NCBI GenBank assembly: GCA_029260575.1
Contig: JAJDDB010000027.1
Coordinates: 2,501-66,500 of the forward strand
Origin: Phycisphaerales bacterium
Lineage (GTDB): Bacteria > Planctomycetota > Phycisphaerae > Phycisphaerales > SM1A02
Reading direction: 5' to 3'
DNA: 64,000 nt
Part shown: piece by piece, positions 9,543-18,594 of the stretch
How positions within the stretch are numbered: position 1 is the first letter of the stretch
Layout of the letters: each line of letters opens with the position of its first letter
Notes under the pieces: generated by a model
What the model was told of the DNA's origin: nothing
What the model saw: only the letters and a program-made list of their open reading frames with translations
The model's database searches: none
Program-made: the position numbers and the translations under genes

Positions 9543-10403
9543 TCAAATTTCGGTGCCATCGTTCAGAGATCCGTGCAGTGCATCGCGAAGCAGCCCGGCA
9601 GTATCCTCTGCGATCCATCCGGTCTTGCCATCGGGCAACTCGATATGCAGCCAGCCGGTTCGTCGGTCCAGGAGCGCAAATTCGACGCCTTCGGACAGTG
9701 ATTCCAGAAACTGCGGCTCGAATCCGATCCCGTTGCCTTTTCGAACAATGACATCATCGCGCAGGACGACTCCGTAGCATGCAGCTTCATCCACGAGAAG
9801 ATCACGTGCGTTGGAGATGCCGAGGATTAAAGCGCCGAGACTCAGCCCCCCAGCTGCCCACTTCCATACTGCAGCCGGTCGAAACATTTGAATAAACATA
9901 CAGGTCCAGAAAAGGCAGTACAGCGCGCTAAACCAATATGCGCGTGTTCGTAGCGACACGCCGGTGTGCCAACTCAGCAGCGCGTCTGCGAGTGCGCGCT
10001 CGCCGGACCGATCGATCTTGCTTCGTCGCAGCGAGCGTGCGTAGTCCAGATTGTGTTGCAGGGCAGCATCGCCAGGTATCAGTGTTTCCCCGGCGCGATA
10101 GTGCAGAATCGCCTGGCCGAGGGCACCCGTCTGCAAGTAGGCGTTGGCAAGGTTGTACTGAAGCGAGCCGTTTACAACGCCATCGTCGACGAGTTGTTCG
10201 AAACGCGATATTGCATTTTGGAACATTCGGCGGGCCAGCGCAGGATCATCGCGGCGCGCAGCAACTCCACGATCATAGGAGTGCTGCGCCTCGGATAAGA
10301 GTGTCGCGCGCTGTTCGGGTGACAGCGTCTGCGCGGACGCATCCGGAACGACCACGAACAGTATTGCGATGAATATCAGGATTGCTGTCTGGTGCATCCT
10401 CAC
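9543..10403 (-). CDS. batE: BatE-like TPR and SH3 protein
   Basis: Last gene of the Bat operon. Bat proteins are linked to aerotolerance and envelope stress in Bacteroides and Leptospira, though the mechanism is not established. The 286-residue product has a signal peptide (AILIFIAILFVVVPDASA), TPR-like helices (YNLANAYLQTGALGQAILHY, ALQHNLDYARSL), two membrane segments (YWFSALYCLFWTCMF and GGLSLGALILGI) and a bacterial SH3 domain at the end (VIVRKGNGIGFEPQF, DRRTGWLHIEL, GKTGWIAED). The GTG start at 10403 overlaps the batD stop as GTGA; an ATG two codons later is also possible. Confidence 0.8.
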   Translation of the reverse strand: MRMHQTAILIFIAILFVVVPDASAQTLSPEQRATLLSEAQHSYDRGVAARRDDPALARRMFQNAISRFEQLVDDGVVNGSLQYNLANAYLQTGALGQAILHYRAGETLIPGDAALQHNLDYARSLRRSKIDRSGERALADALLSWHTGVSLRTRAYWFSALYCLFWTCMFIQMFRPAAVWKWAAGGLSLGALILGISNARDLLVDEAACYGVVLRDDVIVRKGNGIGFEPQFLESLSEGVEFALLDRRTGWLHIELPDGKTGWIAEDTAGLLRDALHGSLNDGTEI

Positions 10404-12250
10404 CCATTCTGCCTTTCCAGAGCTTCGATACAGTTCTGAGCGCGGTCCACAAGCGCAGCTGTGTCACCATTGGCGCTGGAGCCGTAGCGAAGTGCATCAC
10501 ACTCCAGCAACAGTTTCTCTACGTCACGAATGACCGCATCGGGTATGTCCCAGTCATGCAGCCGGGCGATAACATCTGTGCGGACCATTGCCCGCGCCTG
10601 CGCATCAATGCGATCTGCGACGTATCCCTGCAACGCGGCAGTTACAAGATCTGCCTGCTCAGCCGAAGGCGCGCGGAATGCCTTGTGCAGGCGCTGCATT
10701 GCATTGCGCTTGGCGAGTCTGGCTCGACGTCCGGCTGTATCGGATCGCAGCTTCTGTGCACGAATGCGCGATACGCCGACGACGCAATAGAGCGCCGGCG
10801 GCAGCAGAAGAATCAGCCAGTGATGCCAACGAAAACGGAAGCGTTGATCGCGCAACAGCGCATCTGTTCCAGTTGTGTTGGCGAGAATGCCCCCCTCCAA
10901 TTGCGTAAGTTGGGTCGATTCAGCTTCCGGCGTCAATTCAGCTCCTTCGACATCGCCGACACCGACGGAGCGTGTCGATTGGACATTGATCGGAATTGAA
11001 TCACTTCGCAGCACGATGTAACGCTTTTGCTGCGGATCGAAATACGCAAACGGAATCGGCGGAATATCAGTAATGTCTGAAGACGTCGCGCGAATCGTCT
11101 GTCGGAATGTCTTGACATTGCCGCGTACGACGCCGGTGAGCGGTTCGGCAGGCATGCGAAAACTGCTGGTAAGTTCTGCAACCCGATTCAGCGGCGACGG
11201 TTGCAGAAGTTCGAGTTGCACATCACCGTGTGTGTTGTCGGTTATGTTCATCGTAAGCGTAATCGGATCACCGACCGCAACATTCTGTGGTTCAGCGCGA
11301 ACGCTGAAACCGAATTCGCCGACTGCACCGGCGAAGACATCCGGCTGAGCTTGTGATGGTGGCGCAAGCACGTCGACGCGCGGTCCATTCAGGCTGCGCA
11401 GCATCGGCTGCCACTCTGCGATTGTTATGTCGTCGCGGCGGAACATATCGCGGCGACGCTCCAGGCGCGTTGGATATGCCACCAGAATCTGCACCGGGTC
11501 AAAGGCAAGCATGCCCGCAGAACTCGGCCACTGTGTCGCGTTCAGTTCGTACAGGTAATACGACTGCAGACTGCCATCGTCGGTCGTTTCGGTGACCTCG
11601 CGCACGGGTGGTAAACGCCGGCGCGGGTCCCGGCTGTTGTATTGTGCAGCAACAGTTTCGAACGGCCCCCAGTCACTGTCGGCTGTCTGGATGAGCGCCC
11701 ACATATCGGTACTGCTGGTGCGCACTCCGAACTCTTCGCTGGCAAACGGCTTGATCCAGATGCGCAGCGTGAGGTGAATCGGCTGGCCGACATAGATCGA
11801 ATCGGGCGCAAGAATCTCTGCGCGAAGTTCCTCACCAGCAGCCGGGGAGGTCGCAACAACGGTGATTGGAGCTGATTCGAATCGTTGTTTGTCGGCAGTG
11901 ACACCGATCGGCGGAATTGTGTATTTGCCCTCATCGCGTACCAGCAACTGATAGCGAAGCGACACGTCGCGCCGCTGGGTCATCTGGCCGTTGATCGTTG
12001 TTATTCGTGTCGATTCGCTTGAAACTGGATCGCCGACGACGTCGATACCATTCATTGCAGGAAGTACCGGCATTTCAAACGTATTGGCGTTCGTGATCTG
12101 AATGATCAGTGAGAATTCAATGTTTGCATACACGTTGCGCGAGGACACATCAATGCTGACCTGCGCTGCGTGAACTGTGTGTACGATCAGCAACGCGCAC
12201 AACACTGCGGCGCTTCGCAACCAGACGGATTGCCTGTTGGGCGAGACCAT
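10400..12250 (-). CDS. batD: BatD-like oxygen-tolerance protein
   Basis: BatD proteins are large periplasmic proteins anchored by a C-terminal membrane helix. This one has a signal peptide (SAAVLCALLIVHTVHAAQ), an Ig-like first domain (VSIDVSSRNVYANIEFSLIIQ), repeats with the family phrase VYVGQPIHLTLRIW-type at about residue 165, and a C-terminal helix (HHWLILLLPPALYCVVGVSRI) followed by a cytoplasmic helical domain. Length, about 616 residues, is typical. The start codon is most likely the ATG at 12250, sharing a base with the batC stop (TGATG); a GTG at 12253 is the alternative. Confidence 0.8.
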   Translation of the reverse strand: MVSPNRQSVWLRSAAVLCALLIVHTVHAAQVSIDVSSRNVYANIEFSLIIQITNANTFEMPVLPAMNGIDVVGDPVSSESTRITTINGQMTQRRDVSLRYQLLVRDEGKYTIPPIGVTADKQRFESAPITVVATSPAAGEELRAEILAPDSIYVGQPIHLTLRIWIKPFASEEFGVRTSSTDMWALIQTADSDWGPFETVAAQYNSRDPRRRLPPVREVTETTDDGSLQSYYLYELNATQWPSSAGMLAFDPVQILVAYPTRLERRRDMFRRDDITIAEWQPMLRSLNGPRVDVLAPPSQAQPDVFAGAVGEFGFSVRAEPQNVAVGDPITLTMNITDNTHGDVQLELLQPSPLNRVAELTSSFRMPAEPLTGVVRGNVKTFRQTIRATSSDITDIPPIPFAYFDPQQKRYIVLRSDSIPINVQSTRSVGVGDVEGAELTPEAESTQLTQLEGGILANTTGTDALLRDQRFRFRWHHWLILLLPPALYCVVGVSRIRAQKLRSDTAGRRARLAKRNAMQRLHKAFRAPSAEQADLVTAALQGYVADRIDAQARAMVRTDVIARLHDWDIPDAVIRDVEKLLLECDALRYGSSANGDTAALVDRAQNCIEALERQNG

Positions 12251-13275
12251 CACCAATCCTTGTCCACGGGCGGCAAGCGTGAAGCTCGCTCGCGCTTTTT
12301 CTGTTCCTGTCTTCTGCGCTGTTTGTCGCGAACCATCTGCAACAAACGCTCAGCCTCATCACGCGTCATGCCATCGAGTTCAGGTTGGCTCGGCGGTTGT
12401 TGCTGTGGCTGAGGCTCGGCTGATTGATCTTCCTGATCCTGCTGATCGCCGCCCGATGGCGTTTCGGAATCTTCATCAGGCGGCTGTTCGTTAGGTGATT
12501 CCTGCGGCTGCTGTTGTTGATCAGCTGGTGACTGGGACGTCGGCTGATCTGACTGGTTTTCCTGTTGTTGCTGCTCGTTGGGATTCTGCTGGGGGTTGTC
12601 CTGCTGCTGCTGCGATTGGTCGTTTTGCTGGTCCTGATTCTGCTGCTGATCGTTCTCGTTCTGATCCTCTTGCTGTTGCTGGTCTTGGTCTTGTTGTTGC
12701 TGCGGACTGGTCTGCTGCAACTGTTTCTTCATCGCTTCGAGATTCTGCAGCCGGCGGTAGGCAAGCTCAGCATTCACCCGGGCATCAACATCTTCAGGCG
12801 AAATATCAAGCGTCTGGCGATAGTGCTCAAGGGCGCGCTGCAACTCGGTGGAGGCTTGGTCAAGTTGTTCGTTTGCGCCCGGGTTCACCATCGGGATGTC
12901 ATTGGCAAGGCTTTGGGCGTACGCACTTGTGCCGAGGTTGTACGCGCTGTCGCTTCGCAGCTTCTGATCGCCCGTCATCGACAGCGCCTGCGCGAACAAC
13001 TCAGCAGCCCGTTCGAAATCGTCGTTCCGATACGCCGCAACGCCCATGTTGTACGGAACCTGTGGCGACTGGGGCATGCGATCGCGCAGCGCTTCCCACA
13101 ATTCGAGTGCGCGCTCAAATTCGCCATCCGCCATTGCCTGTTCTGCTTCACGGGCAAGCTGCGTCGCATTGGTCGGATCAATCGGTTCGTCATTCTGCGC
13201 AGCGGCAATGCCTGGCATTGCTGCCAGCGCCAGCGCTGCGAATATCCAAAATGTCAATACGTGATGTCGCATCAT
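12250..13275 (-). CDS. batC: BatC-like TPR protein with Gln-rich tail
   Basis: 341 residues: signal peptide (LTFWIFAALALAAMPGIAAA), then TPR repeats (LWEALRDRMPQSPQVPYNMG, AAELFAQALSMTG) and from about residue 185 to 315 a long low-complexity tail rich in Gln, Asn, Asp, Glu and Pro, ending in a basic helix (RDKQRRRQEQKKRERA). The tail is encoded by CAG/CAA runs. BatC-type TPR proteins sit between BatB and BatD and probably bridge partners in the periplasm. Gln-rich tails are seen in other Bat/VWA operon TPR proteins. The ATG at 13275 overlaps the batB stop as ATGA. Confidence 0.8.
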   Translation of the reverse strand: MMRHHVLTFWIFAALALAAMPGIAAAQNDEPIDPTNATQLAREAEQAMADGEFERALELWEALRDRMPQSPQVPYNMGVAAYRNDDFERAAELFAQALSMTGDQKLRSDSAYNLGTSAYAQSLANDIPMVNPGANEQLDQASTELQRALEHYRQTLDISPEDVDARVNAELAYRRLQNLEAMKKQLQQTSPQQQQDQDQQQQEDQNENDQQQNQDQQNDQSQQQQDNPQQNPNEQQQQENQSDQPTSQSPADQQQQPQESPNEQPPDEDSETPSGGDQQDQEDQSAEPQPQQQPPSQPELDGMTRDEAERLLQMVRDKQRRRQEQKKRERASRLPPVDKDW

Positions 13276-14306
13276 GTTGGTTCAATTCTTGAGACGCGTT
13301 TCCCGGGACGTCTATTGCCCAGTGCTGTTTCAATGATCAGCAGCACAAGCGCCGCTGCTGCAAACCATTGATACTGCGGGTGATGATACGTGGCTGAGAT
13401 CGTATCAAGCTCCCTGCGGGCCAGGCCCTCAATCCGCTGTTCGTAAATCTCCTGCATGTCGGCATTGCCAGTCCCAGCGGGGACGAATATGCCGTTGGTC
13501 GCAAGGGCAAGTTCACGAAGCAATCCGGGGTCCATTTTCGACCAGACCTCCTGCCCCTGATAGGTCAGATAGGTCCGCTGCCCGTTGGTTTGCACCGGAA
13601 TCCGCGCGCCCTCGTTGCTGTCGCCGATGCCGACAGTAATGATCGGCACATTCAGATCATCGTGCAGCCTTTGGGCTGCCTCCATTGGATAGCTCCCGTG
13701 ATCCTCACCATCGGACAGAATGACAACCGCCTTGTAATCGGGCGCCTCATCAGTGAACGAATCACCAGCCAGACGCAGCGCATCACCCAGCAACGACCCT
13801 TCGCGCGGAGCGTCCTGCGTATCCACGAGATCGAGTGCGAGAAGAAACGCGCCGTAGTCGATCGTCAGTGGGCAGCGCACACTCGGCGCGCCGGCAAACG
13901 TGATCAAACCAATACGATCGCCGCCGAGCTGGTCCACCAGATCGCGCACGTATTGCTTTGCTCGGGCCAACCGATTGGGGCGAACATCCTCTGCAAGCAT
14001 GGACTTGGAAACATCAAGCAGGATAAGAATATCGGTGCTGCGTTGCTGCACGGGACGATATGTCACGCCCCAGCGCGGATCGAGCATCGAGGCAACGAGC
14101 AGGATCATGGATGCGATCAGAAGTATTGCCTTGAACCATCGACGGCCGGAGCTCGCACTGGCAGTGAGTTGCATCAGGAGGCCTGCAGTTGCAAATCGAG
14201 CAAGCGCCCGTCTGCGCCGGAGAGCGCTGGCAATCAGCAACCCCACGACCACAGGGACCAGCCAGAGCCAGTGCAGCGATTCGAGTTGAAGAATGCGAAA
14301 GTCCAT
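13272..14306 (-). CDS. batB: BatB-like VWA domain membrane protein
   Basis: VWA-domain protein of the aerotolerance operon. The start is taken as the ATG at 14306 (MDFRILQLESLHWLWLVPV), which matches the usual BatB opening; a TTG at 14324 is also open, and neither has a clear Shine-Dalgarno site. Two N-terminal membrane helices precede the VWA domain with MIDAS-type residues: ILLDVSKSMLAEDV (DxSxS), TFAGAPSVRCPLT and ILSDGEDHG. A C-terminal helix (WFAAAALVLLIIETALG) completes the standard topology. It lies directly after batA. Confidence 0.85.
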   Translation of the reverse strand: MDFRILQLESLHWLWLVPVVVGLLIASALRRRRALARFATAGLLMQLTASASSGRRWFKAILLIASMILLVASMLDPRWGVTYRPVQQRSTDILILLDVSKSMLAEDVRPNRLARAKQYVRDLVDQLGGDRIGLITFAGAPSVRCPLTIDYGAFLLALDLVDTQDAPREGSLLGDALRLAGDSFTDEAPDYKAVVILSDGEDHGSYPMEAAQRLHDDLNVPIITVGIGDSNEGARIPVQTNGQRTYLTYQGQEVWSKMDPGLLRELALATNGIFVPAGTGNADMQEIYEQRIEGLARRELDTISATYHHPQYQWFAAAALVLLIIETALGNRRPGKRVSRIEPT

Positions 14307-14327
14307 AGTCAAGCTGGAAGGCAAAAG

Positions 14328-15416
14328 TTAGGGAATCGTCTGAAGTCGAGTACTGCGGAGTGCGGTCTCTGCTGCAAGTAGAACGACAACCATTGCCAGC
14401 AGAGAAGGCAGGTTGAATCCATTGACAGGAATCGAGCGCACCGCCAGTTCGCGGTAGTCGAAGTATCGAAGTTGCTGGATCTCCGTTCGTTCCAGGTCAT
14501 CGATCATGGCGTAAATTTCGCGTAGTGATTCGCTGTCTGTCGCGCGGAAGTACCTGCCGCCGGTCGTCTTGGCGATTTCCCGGAGCATGTCTTCATCAAT
14601 ACTCACGCGCATGTTGCGAAGCACGGTTCGGCCGGTAAATGGATCCTGTGTCGGTACGGGGGCAACTGATCGATCCGAGCCCGCGCCGATCGTATAGATA
14701 CGAATGTCGAATGCTTCTGCCATCTGCGCTGCGAGAATCGGGTCAATATCACCAGCTGTGTTCTCGCCGTCCGTAAGCAGAATCATCACGCGGCTGGTAA
14801 TGCGCTGGTCCTGGCCGAGGTCTGTGCGACGTTGAAGCCCCTGAATGCGCTCAACGCCAAGGGCAATAGCGTCCCCGATCGCTGTAGCGCGTTCGCTTTC
14901 CAATGCGGGAACTTCGACCTGCTTCACGGTTTCGATCAGATGTGCATGGTCCAGTGTCAACGGGCAACTGCTGTCTGCGTAGGTCGCAAAGGAGATCACG
15001 CCGATCAGATCATTGTGCCGTCCGGGCAGATCCTCTCCACCAACGACAAACTCTTCGACAACGTTCTTCACCGCAGCCAGGCGATCGACACGTTCACCAT
15101 CAAGTTCAAAGTCCATCGCCTTCATGCTTCCGGACTTGTCGATGATCAACTCAATTGCGATGCCTTCACTGATAATCGGTGCGCGTTCATTGGTCTTCTG
15201 CGGTCGCGCCAGGGCAACAATGAGCAGCCCGAGCGCAGCGATTCGAATAATCGGAATGATCCAGCGCAGATGCACCGCGATGCCCGGCTGAATCTTCTGT
15301 AGTGGCGCGATGCTTGAATACGACATTGCCGGCTGAGATCGCGTCATACGCCACCACAGCAACGGCAATAGAAGAAGGCCCAGCAGGAACCAGATGGACG
15401 GGTGGTGAAATGTCAT
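14328..15416 (-). CDS. batA: BatA-like VWA domain membrane protein
   Basis: 362 residues, paired with batB. Opens MTFHHPSIWFLLGLLLLPLL (membrane helix), second helix IIRIAALGLLIVALARP, then VWA domain with LIIDKSGSMKAMD (DxSGS), SFATYADSSCPLTLD and LLTDGENTAGDID, and a C-terminal helix (LPSLLAMVVVLLAAETAL). The metal-binding MIDAS is therefore intact. The ATG overlaps the stop of the upstream gene (ATGA at 15413-15416). Confidence 0.88.
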   Translation of the reverse strand: MTFHHPSIWFLLGLLLLPLLWWRMTRSQPAMSYSSIAPLQKIQPGIAVHLRWIIPIIRIAALGLLIVALARPQKTNERAPIISEGIAIELIIDKSGSMKAMDFELDGERVDRLAAVKNVVEEFVVGGEDLPGRHNDLIGVISFATYADSSCPLTLDHAHLIETVKQVEVPALESERATAIGDAIALGVERIQGLQRRTDLGQDQRITSRVMILLTDGENTAGDIDPILAAQMAEAFDIRIYTIGAGSDRSVAPVPTQDPFTGRTVLRNMRVSIDEDMLREIAKTTGGRYFRATDSESLREIYAMIDDLERTEIQQLRYFDYRELAVRSIPVNGFNLPSLLAMVVVLLAAETALRSTRLQTIP

Positions 15417-16534
15417 GTCACCGCCTCCACCGGCTGGGCTGGGGCTTCGGCGTTGTCGCTGCTGTGAACTGCGGTGTCGGTAATGAATCCGCGCGCCTGG
15501 CTGAGTGCTGCTGCTGCGTCTTCATCTGCCGGGGTCAAACGGGCGAATTTCACCATATCAGCGGTGCGCAGGAACTGTCCGAGCAATTCTCGATGGGCCG
15601 GGTGCAAACGTGGGTCGCGGCCTGCTTCGCGAAGAAATTCGTCAGTCGTGCGCTCCGGCGCCATCATGCCGAAACGCCGTTCGATGTATTGGCGAACAAT
15701 GTCGCTGAGACGGTAATAGAATTCATGCTGCCGGCCGGATTCGATGAGCCGATCTGCTTCAAGCTGCTGCAACTCGGCCAATGCAATGACATGTGCCGGC
15801 CTGGGCGGAGCCTGCTTTTGATCAGCACCAGCGCGACGTCGCAACAGCAGTATCAGCAACAACACGACAACAGCACTTGTTCCCGCAGCAACGACAGCGC
15901 CGATCAGGATTCCGAGCCATGTCCTCTCACTATCGATCGGTACGTCGACAGCGCCGCGAATGTCACGAAAATCTTCATCAGTCTCGTCGCCGCTGAGTAC
16001 GCTGCTGACTTCTATCGTGATCGGATCAGTCACAACAATCGCAGTGACAGGCTCGCCGTGCTCTGCGACTGTCTCATCACGCGCATCTGTGAACTGCACT
16101 TCAAGCGATGGAATCTCGACAGGTCCCGTGGCAAAAGTATCGAGTACATACACATGATCCCACCGGCGAATCGAGCCGTCGGGTACATCAGGCGGGGTGC
16201 GCCGCTGGCGGACAGTGAACGCGCCGAGTTCCTGTTCGACGACGGGCATGTCCACCTGCACACCCTGCTCGGCTGCTACAGCGAGTTGCAGTTCCAGCTT
16301 CTCGCCGACCGTCACCCCTGCCTTGCTCGCGGTAAGCGTGACCGAAACCGGACCGCGTTTCATTGTGCTGGTCAGCGCATCAGCGGTGTCGCCGGCTGTC
16401 GTCGCTGATGCGTTTTCCTGTTGGTCATCAGATGCGCAGCCGTAAAGTGCTGCCGGCGCGACGAGAAGCGCTATGGCTGCGAGCCATTTCAATGCGATGC
16501 TGCGTCGATCATGTCTTCGCCGTGGCCGCCTCAT
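15413..16534 (-). CDS. Bat-operon lipoprotein/membrane protein (DUF4381-like)
   Basis: 373 residues between the DUF58 and batA genes. Starts with basic residues and a hydrophobic segment ending APAALYGC, a possible lipobox. A beta-rich extracytoplasmic domain (VSVTLTASKAGVTVGEKLEL, typical BatD-like Ig fold) is followed by one strong membrane helix (WLGILIGAVVAAGTSAVVV) and a cytoplasmic helical domain (LIESGRQHEFYYRLSDIVRQ, YIERRFGMMAPERTTDEFL). Proteins in this position of MoxR/VWA operons often belong to DUF4381 or related families; I infer the relation from position and layout only. It overlaps both neighbours by 4 bases. Confidence 0.65.
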   Translation of the reverse strand: MRRPRRRHDRRSIALKWLAAIALLVAPAALYGCASDDQQENASATTAGDTADALTSTMKRGPVSVTLTASKAGVTVGEKLELQLAVAAEQGVQVDMPVVEQELGAFTVRQRRTPPDVPDGSIRRWDHVYVLDTFATGPVEIPSLEVQFTDARDETVAEHGEPVTAIVVTDPITIEVSSVLSGDETDEDFRDIRGAVDVPIDSERTWLGILIGAVVAAGTSAVVVLLLILLLRRRAGADQKQAPPRPAHVIALAELQQLEADRLIESGRQHEFYYRLSDIVRQYIERRFGMMAPERTTDEFLREAGRDPRLHPAHRELLGQFLRTADMVKFARLTPADEDAAAALSQARGFITDTAVHSSDNAEAPAQPVEAVT

Positions 16535-17409
16535 CGTCGCAATTCGCGCCCCCGAAACAGACGAATGAGATCTTCGACAAACGGTTCGCCGGTATAGACC
16601 GTTATGGAATCGATACGATCGCGCTGCAGTCGTTTCACCAACTGCTGCTCGTGCAGAGCCATGAATTGTTCAAATTGCTGGCGCCAGGAACGGCTGCTGG
16701 AATCCACGATGACCGTTCGCCCGGTTTCGTTGTCAACGAGTTCGATCAGCCCGGCCGGCGGTATGGTTTCTTCGCGACGATCGCGCAGATGCACGACGAT
16801 GAGGTCGTGGCGCTGCCGCGTCATGCGCAACGTTTTTTCATACTCGGTGTCCTGAAGGTCGCTGAGCAGAAACACGACCGCTCTGCGGCGCAGGATTCGG
16901 TTGACATGCTCCAGCGCAGCCTTGATGTTCGTCTTCGTGCCCACGGGTTCAAAGGCAAGCAACTCGCGGATGACGCGAAGCACATGCCCGCTGCCCTTGC
17001 GCGCCGGCACGAACTGCTCGATGCGATCTGTGAAGCAGACCAACCCGATTTTGTCGTTGTTCTTGATTGCGGAAAATGCCAGCGTGGCGCCGACTTCTGC
17101 GAGCAATTCGCGTTTGCGCTGTTGGTTGGTGCCGAACTGTTGGGATGCACTGAGATCAGCAACGAGCATGACGGTCAACTCGCGTTCTTCTCGAAAGAGT
17201 TTCACGAACGGCTCGCCGGTCCGCGCGCTGACATTCCAATCAATCGTGCGTACATCGTCGCCGATCTGGTACGGCCGAACTTCTTCAAACTCCATTCCGC
17301 GGCCGCGAAAGGCAGAGTGATACTGCCCCGCAAGCGCGTCGTTGACGACGTGCGCGGTTCGTATCTGTATTCGCCGGACTTTTCGCAGGATTTCCTTCGT
17401 GTCCATCAC
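16531..17409 (-). CDS. DUF58 domain protein
   Basis: DUF58 proteins accompany MoxR ATPases and carry a degenerate VWA-like fold. The 292-residue product has the typical opening (ILRKVRRIQIRTAHVVNDAL, GQYHSAFRGRGMEFEEVRPY), the DUF58 core DVRTIDWNVSARTGEPFVKL followed by REERELTVMLVADLSASQQFG, and a C-terminal VWA-like half (VFLLSDLQDTEYEKTLR). No membrane segment is visible, so it is likely cytoplasmic. It overlaps moxR at its start (17406-17409) and the next gene at its end. Confidence 0.9.
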   Translation of the reverse strand: MMDTKEILRKVRRIQIRTAHVVNDALAGQYHSAFRGRGMEFEEVRPYQIGDDVRTIDWNVSARTGEPFVKLFREERELTVMLVADLSASQQFGTNQQRKRELLAEVGATLAFSAIKNNDKIGLVCFTDRIEQFVPARKGSGHVLRVIRELLAFEPVGTKTNIKAALEHVNRILRRRAVVFLLSDLQDTEYEKTLRMTRQRHDLIVVHLRDRREETIPPAGLIELVDNETGRTVIVDSSSRSWRQQFEQFMALHEQQLVKRLQRDRIDSITVYTGEPFVEDLIRLFRGRELRR

Positions 17410-18404
17410 GGCACCGGAACGTGATCCAGAATGATCTGAATGATGTCCTCGGAAGTCTTTTCTTCAGCTTCCGCTTCGTAGGTCAACAGCACACGATGAC
17501 GGAGCACATCCATTGCGACATCCTTCACATCCTGCGGCGAGACGTAGCCGCGGCCGTCCAGAAACGCGTTGGCTTTGGAGGCAAGTGTGAGGTTGATCGT
17601 CGCCCGGGGTGAACCGCCGTACTGTATCAGTTCAGCAAGCGACAGGCCGTATTCATCTGGCTTGCGCGTCGCATGAACGAGGTTGACGATGTAATCCTTG
17701 ATTTTCTCATCAATATAAATCTCATCGACAGTTGCACGCGCGTGTTCAATCGCTGCCGGTTGCATCACCGGCTCAATCGTCTGCAATGAATGCGTTGAAC
17801 TCATGCGATCAAGGATTACACGTTCCTCGATCTTGCTGGGGTAATCCACGATGAGCTTCAACATGAAACGGTCAACCTGCGCTTCGGGAAGCGGATAGGT
17901 TCCTTCCTGCTCGACCGGATTCTGCGTGGCGAGTACAAGAAACGGCTTCGGCAGCGGGAACGTCTCCGCTCCGATTGTCACCTGCCGTTCCTGCATCGCT
18001 TCCAGCAGCGCGCTTTGCACCTTTGCTGGGGCGCGATTGATCTCATCAGCAAGAATGACGTTGGAGAAGATAGGCCCCTTCTTGACGACGAACCTGCCAT
18101 CGTTCGGTTGATAAATCAACGTGCCTATGAGATCAGCCGGGAGCAGGTCAGGCGTGAACTGCAATCGCTGAAAGCCGGTGTTGATACCTGCTGCGAGACA
18201 TGCAACTGCTGTCGTCTTCGCCAAGCCTGGTACGCCTTCGATGAGCATATGGCCGTTGCTGAGCAGACCGATCATCATGCCGTGCAGCAAGTCCTGCTGG
18301 CCGACGATGACTTTATGCATCTGCTCTTCAAGGTGTCGAAACGGCTCGCTGGCAGCCTGGACACGCTCACTAATCTGTTTCACATCTATCTGCGCGGTGG
18401 TCAT
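17406..18404 (-). CDS. moxR: MoxR family AAA+ ATPase
   Basis: MoxR ATPases act as chaperones, often for metal-dependent or VWA-containing partners encoded next to them. The start is placed at the ATG at 18404 (MTTAQIDVKQISERVQAASE), preceded by GGGAG 11 bases away; the frame opens 42 bases upstream. Walker A is GVPGLAKTT, Walker B LADEINRAPAKVQSALLEAM, sensor 1 VLATQNPVEQEGTYPLPEAQ and the C-terminal lid follows (GGSPRATINLTLASKANAF). First gene of an eight-gene run (moxR, DUF58, DUF4381-like, batA, batB, batC, batD, batE) that reads as one operon. No clear promoter is seen in the 190 bases upstream. Confidence 0.93.
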   Translation of the reverse strand: MTTAQIDVKQISERVQAASEPFRHLEEQMHKVIVGQQDLLHGMMIGLLSNGHMLIEGVPGLAKTTAVACLAAGINTGFQRLQFTPDLLPADLIGTLIYQPNDGRFVVKKGPIFSNVILADEINRAPAKVQSALLEAMQERQVTIGAETFPLPKPFLVLATQNPVEQEGTYPLPEAQVDRFMLKLIVDYPSKIEERVILDRMSSTHSLQTIEPVMQPAAIEHARATVDEIYIDEKIKDYIVNLVHATRKPDEYGLSLAELIQYGGSPRATINLTLASKANAFLDGRGYVSPQDVKDVAMDVLRHRVLLTYEAEAEEKTSEDIIQIILDHVPVP

Positions 18405-18594
18405 GGACGCACATACTCCCGGTGCATTAGAGGATGTCTGGGACAATGAGCCGCCGAAACCGGCTGAACGATCAGAATAACAGGCTATCGCAGTGCCAGC
18501 GGATCAGCGACAGGCGTTGTGATGCGCCTGTGCCCGAAATCGAACACGCTTGTTGTACGAATTCCCGCTATTTGGGTTCAAATGATTCTGTCAA

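Noticed and set aside
12490-12720. CTG/CAG repeat tract as a mobile or regulatory repeat
   Set aside because: It is the in-frame Gln-rich tail of BatC, not an independent repeat array.
18510-18531. Inverted repeat ACAGGCG/CGCCTGT between the FHA gene and moxR
   Set aside because: The stem is short with no T run on either strand and no known operator pattern; not enough to call a terminator or binding site.
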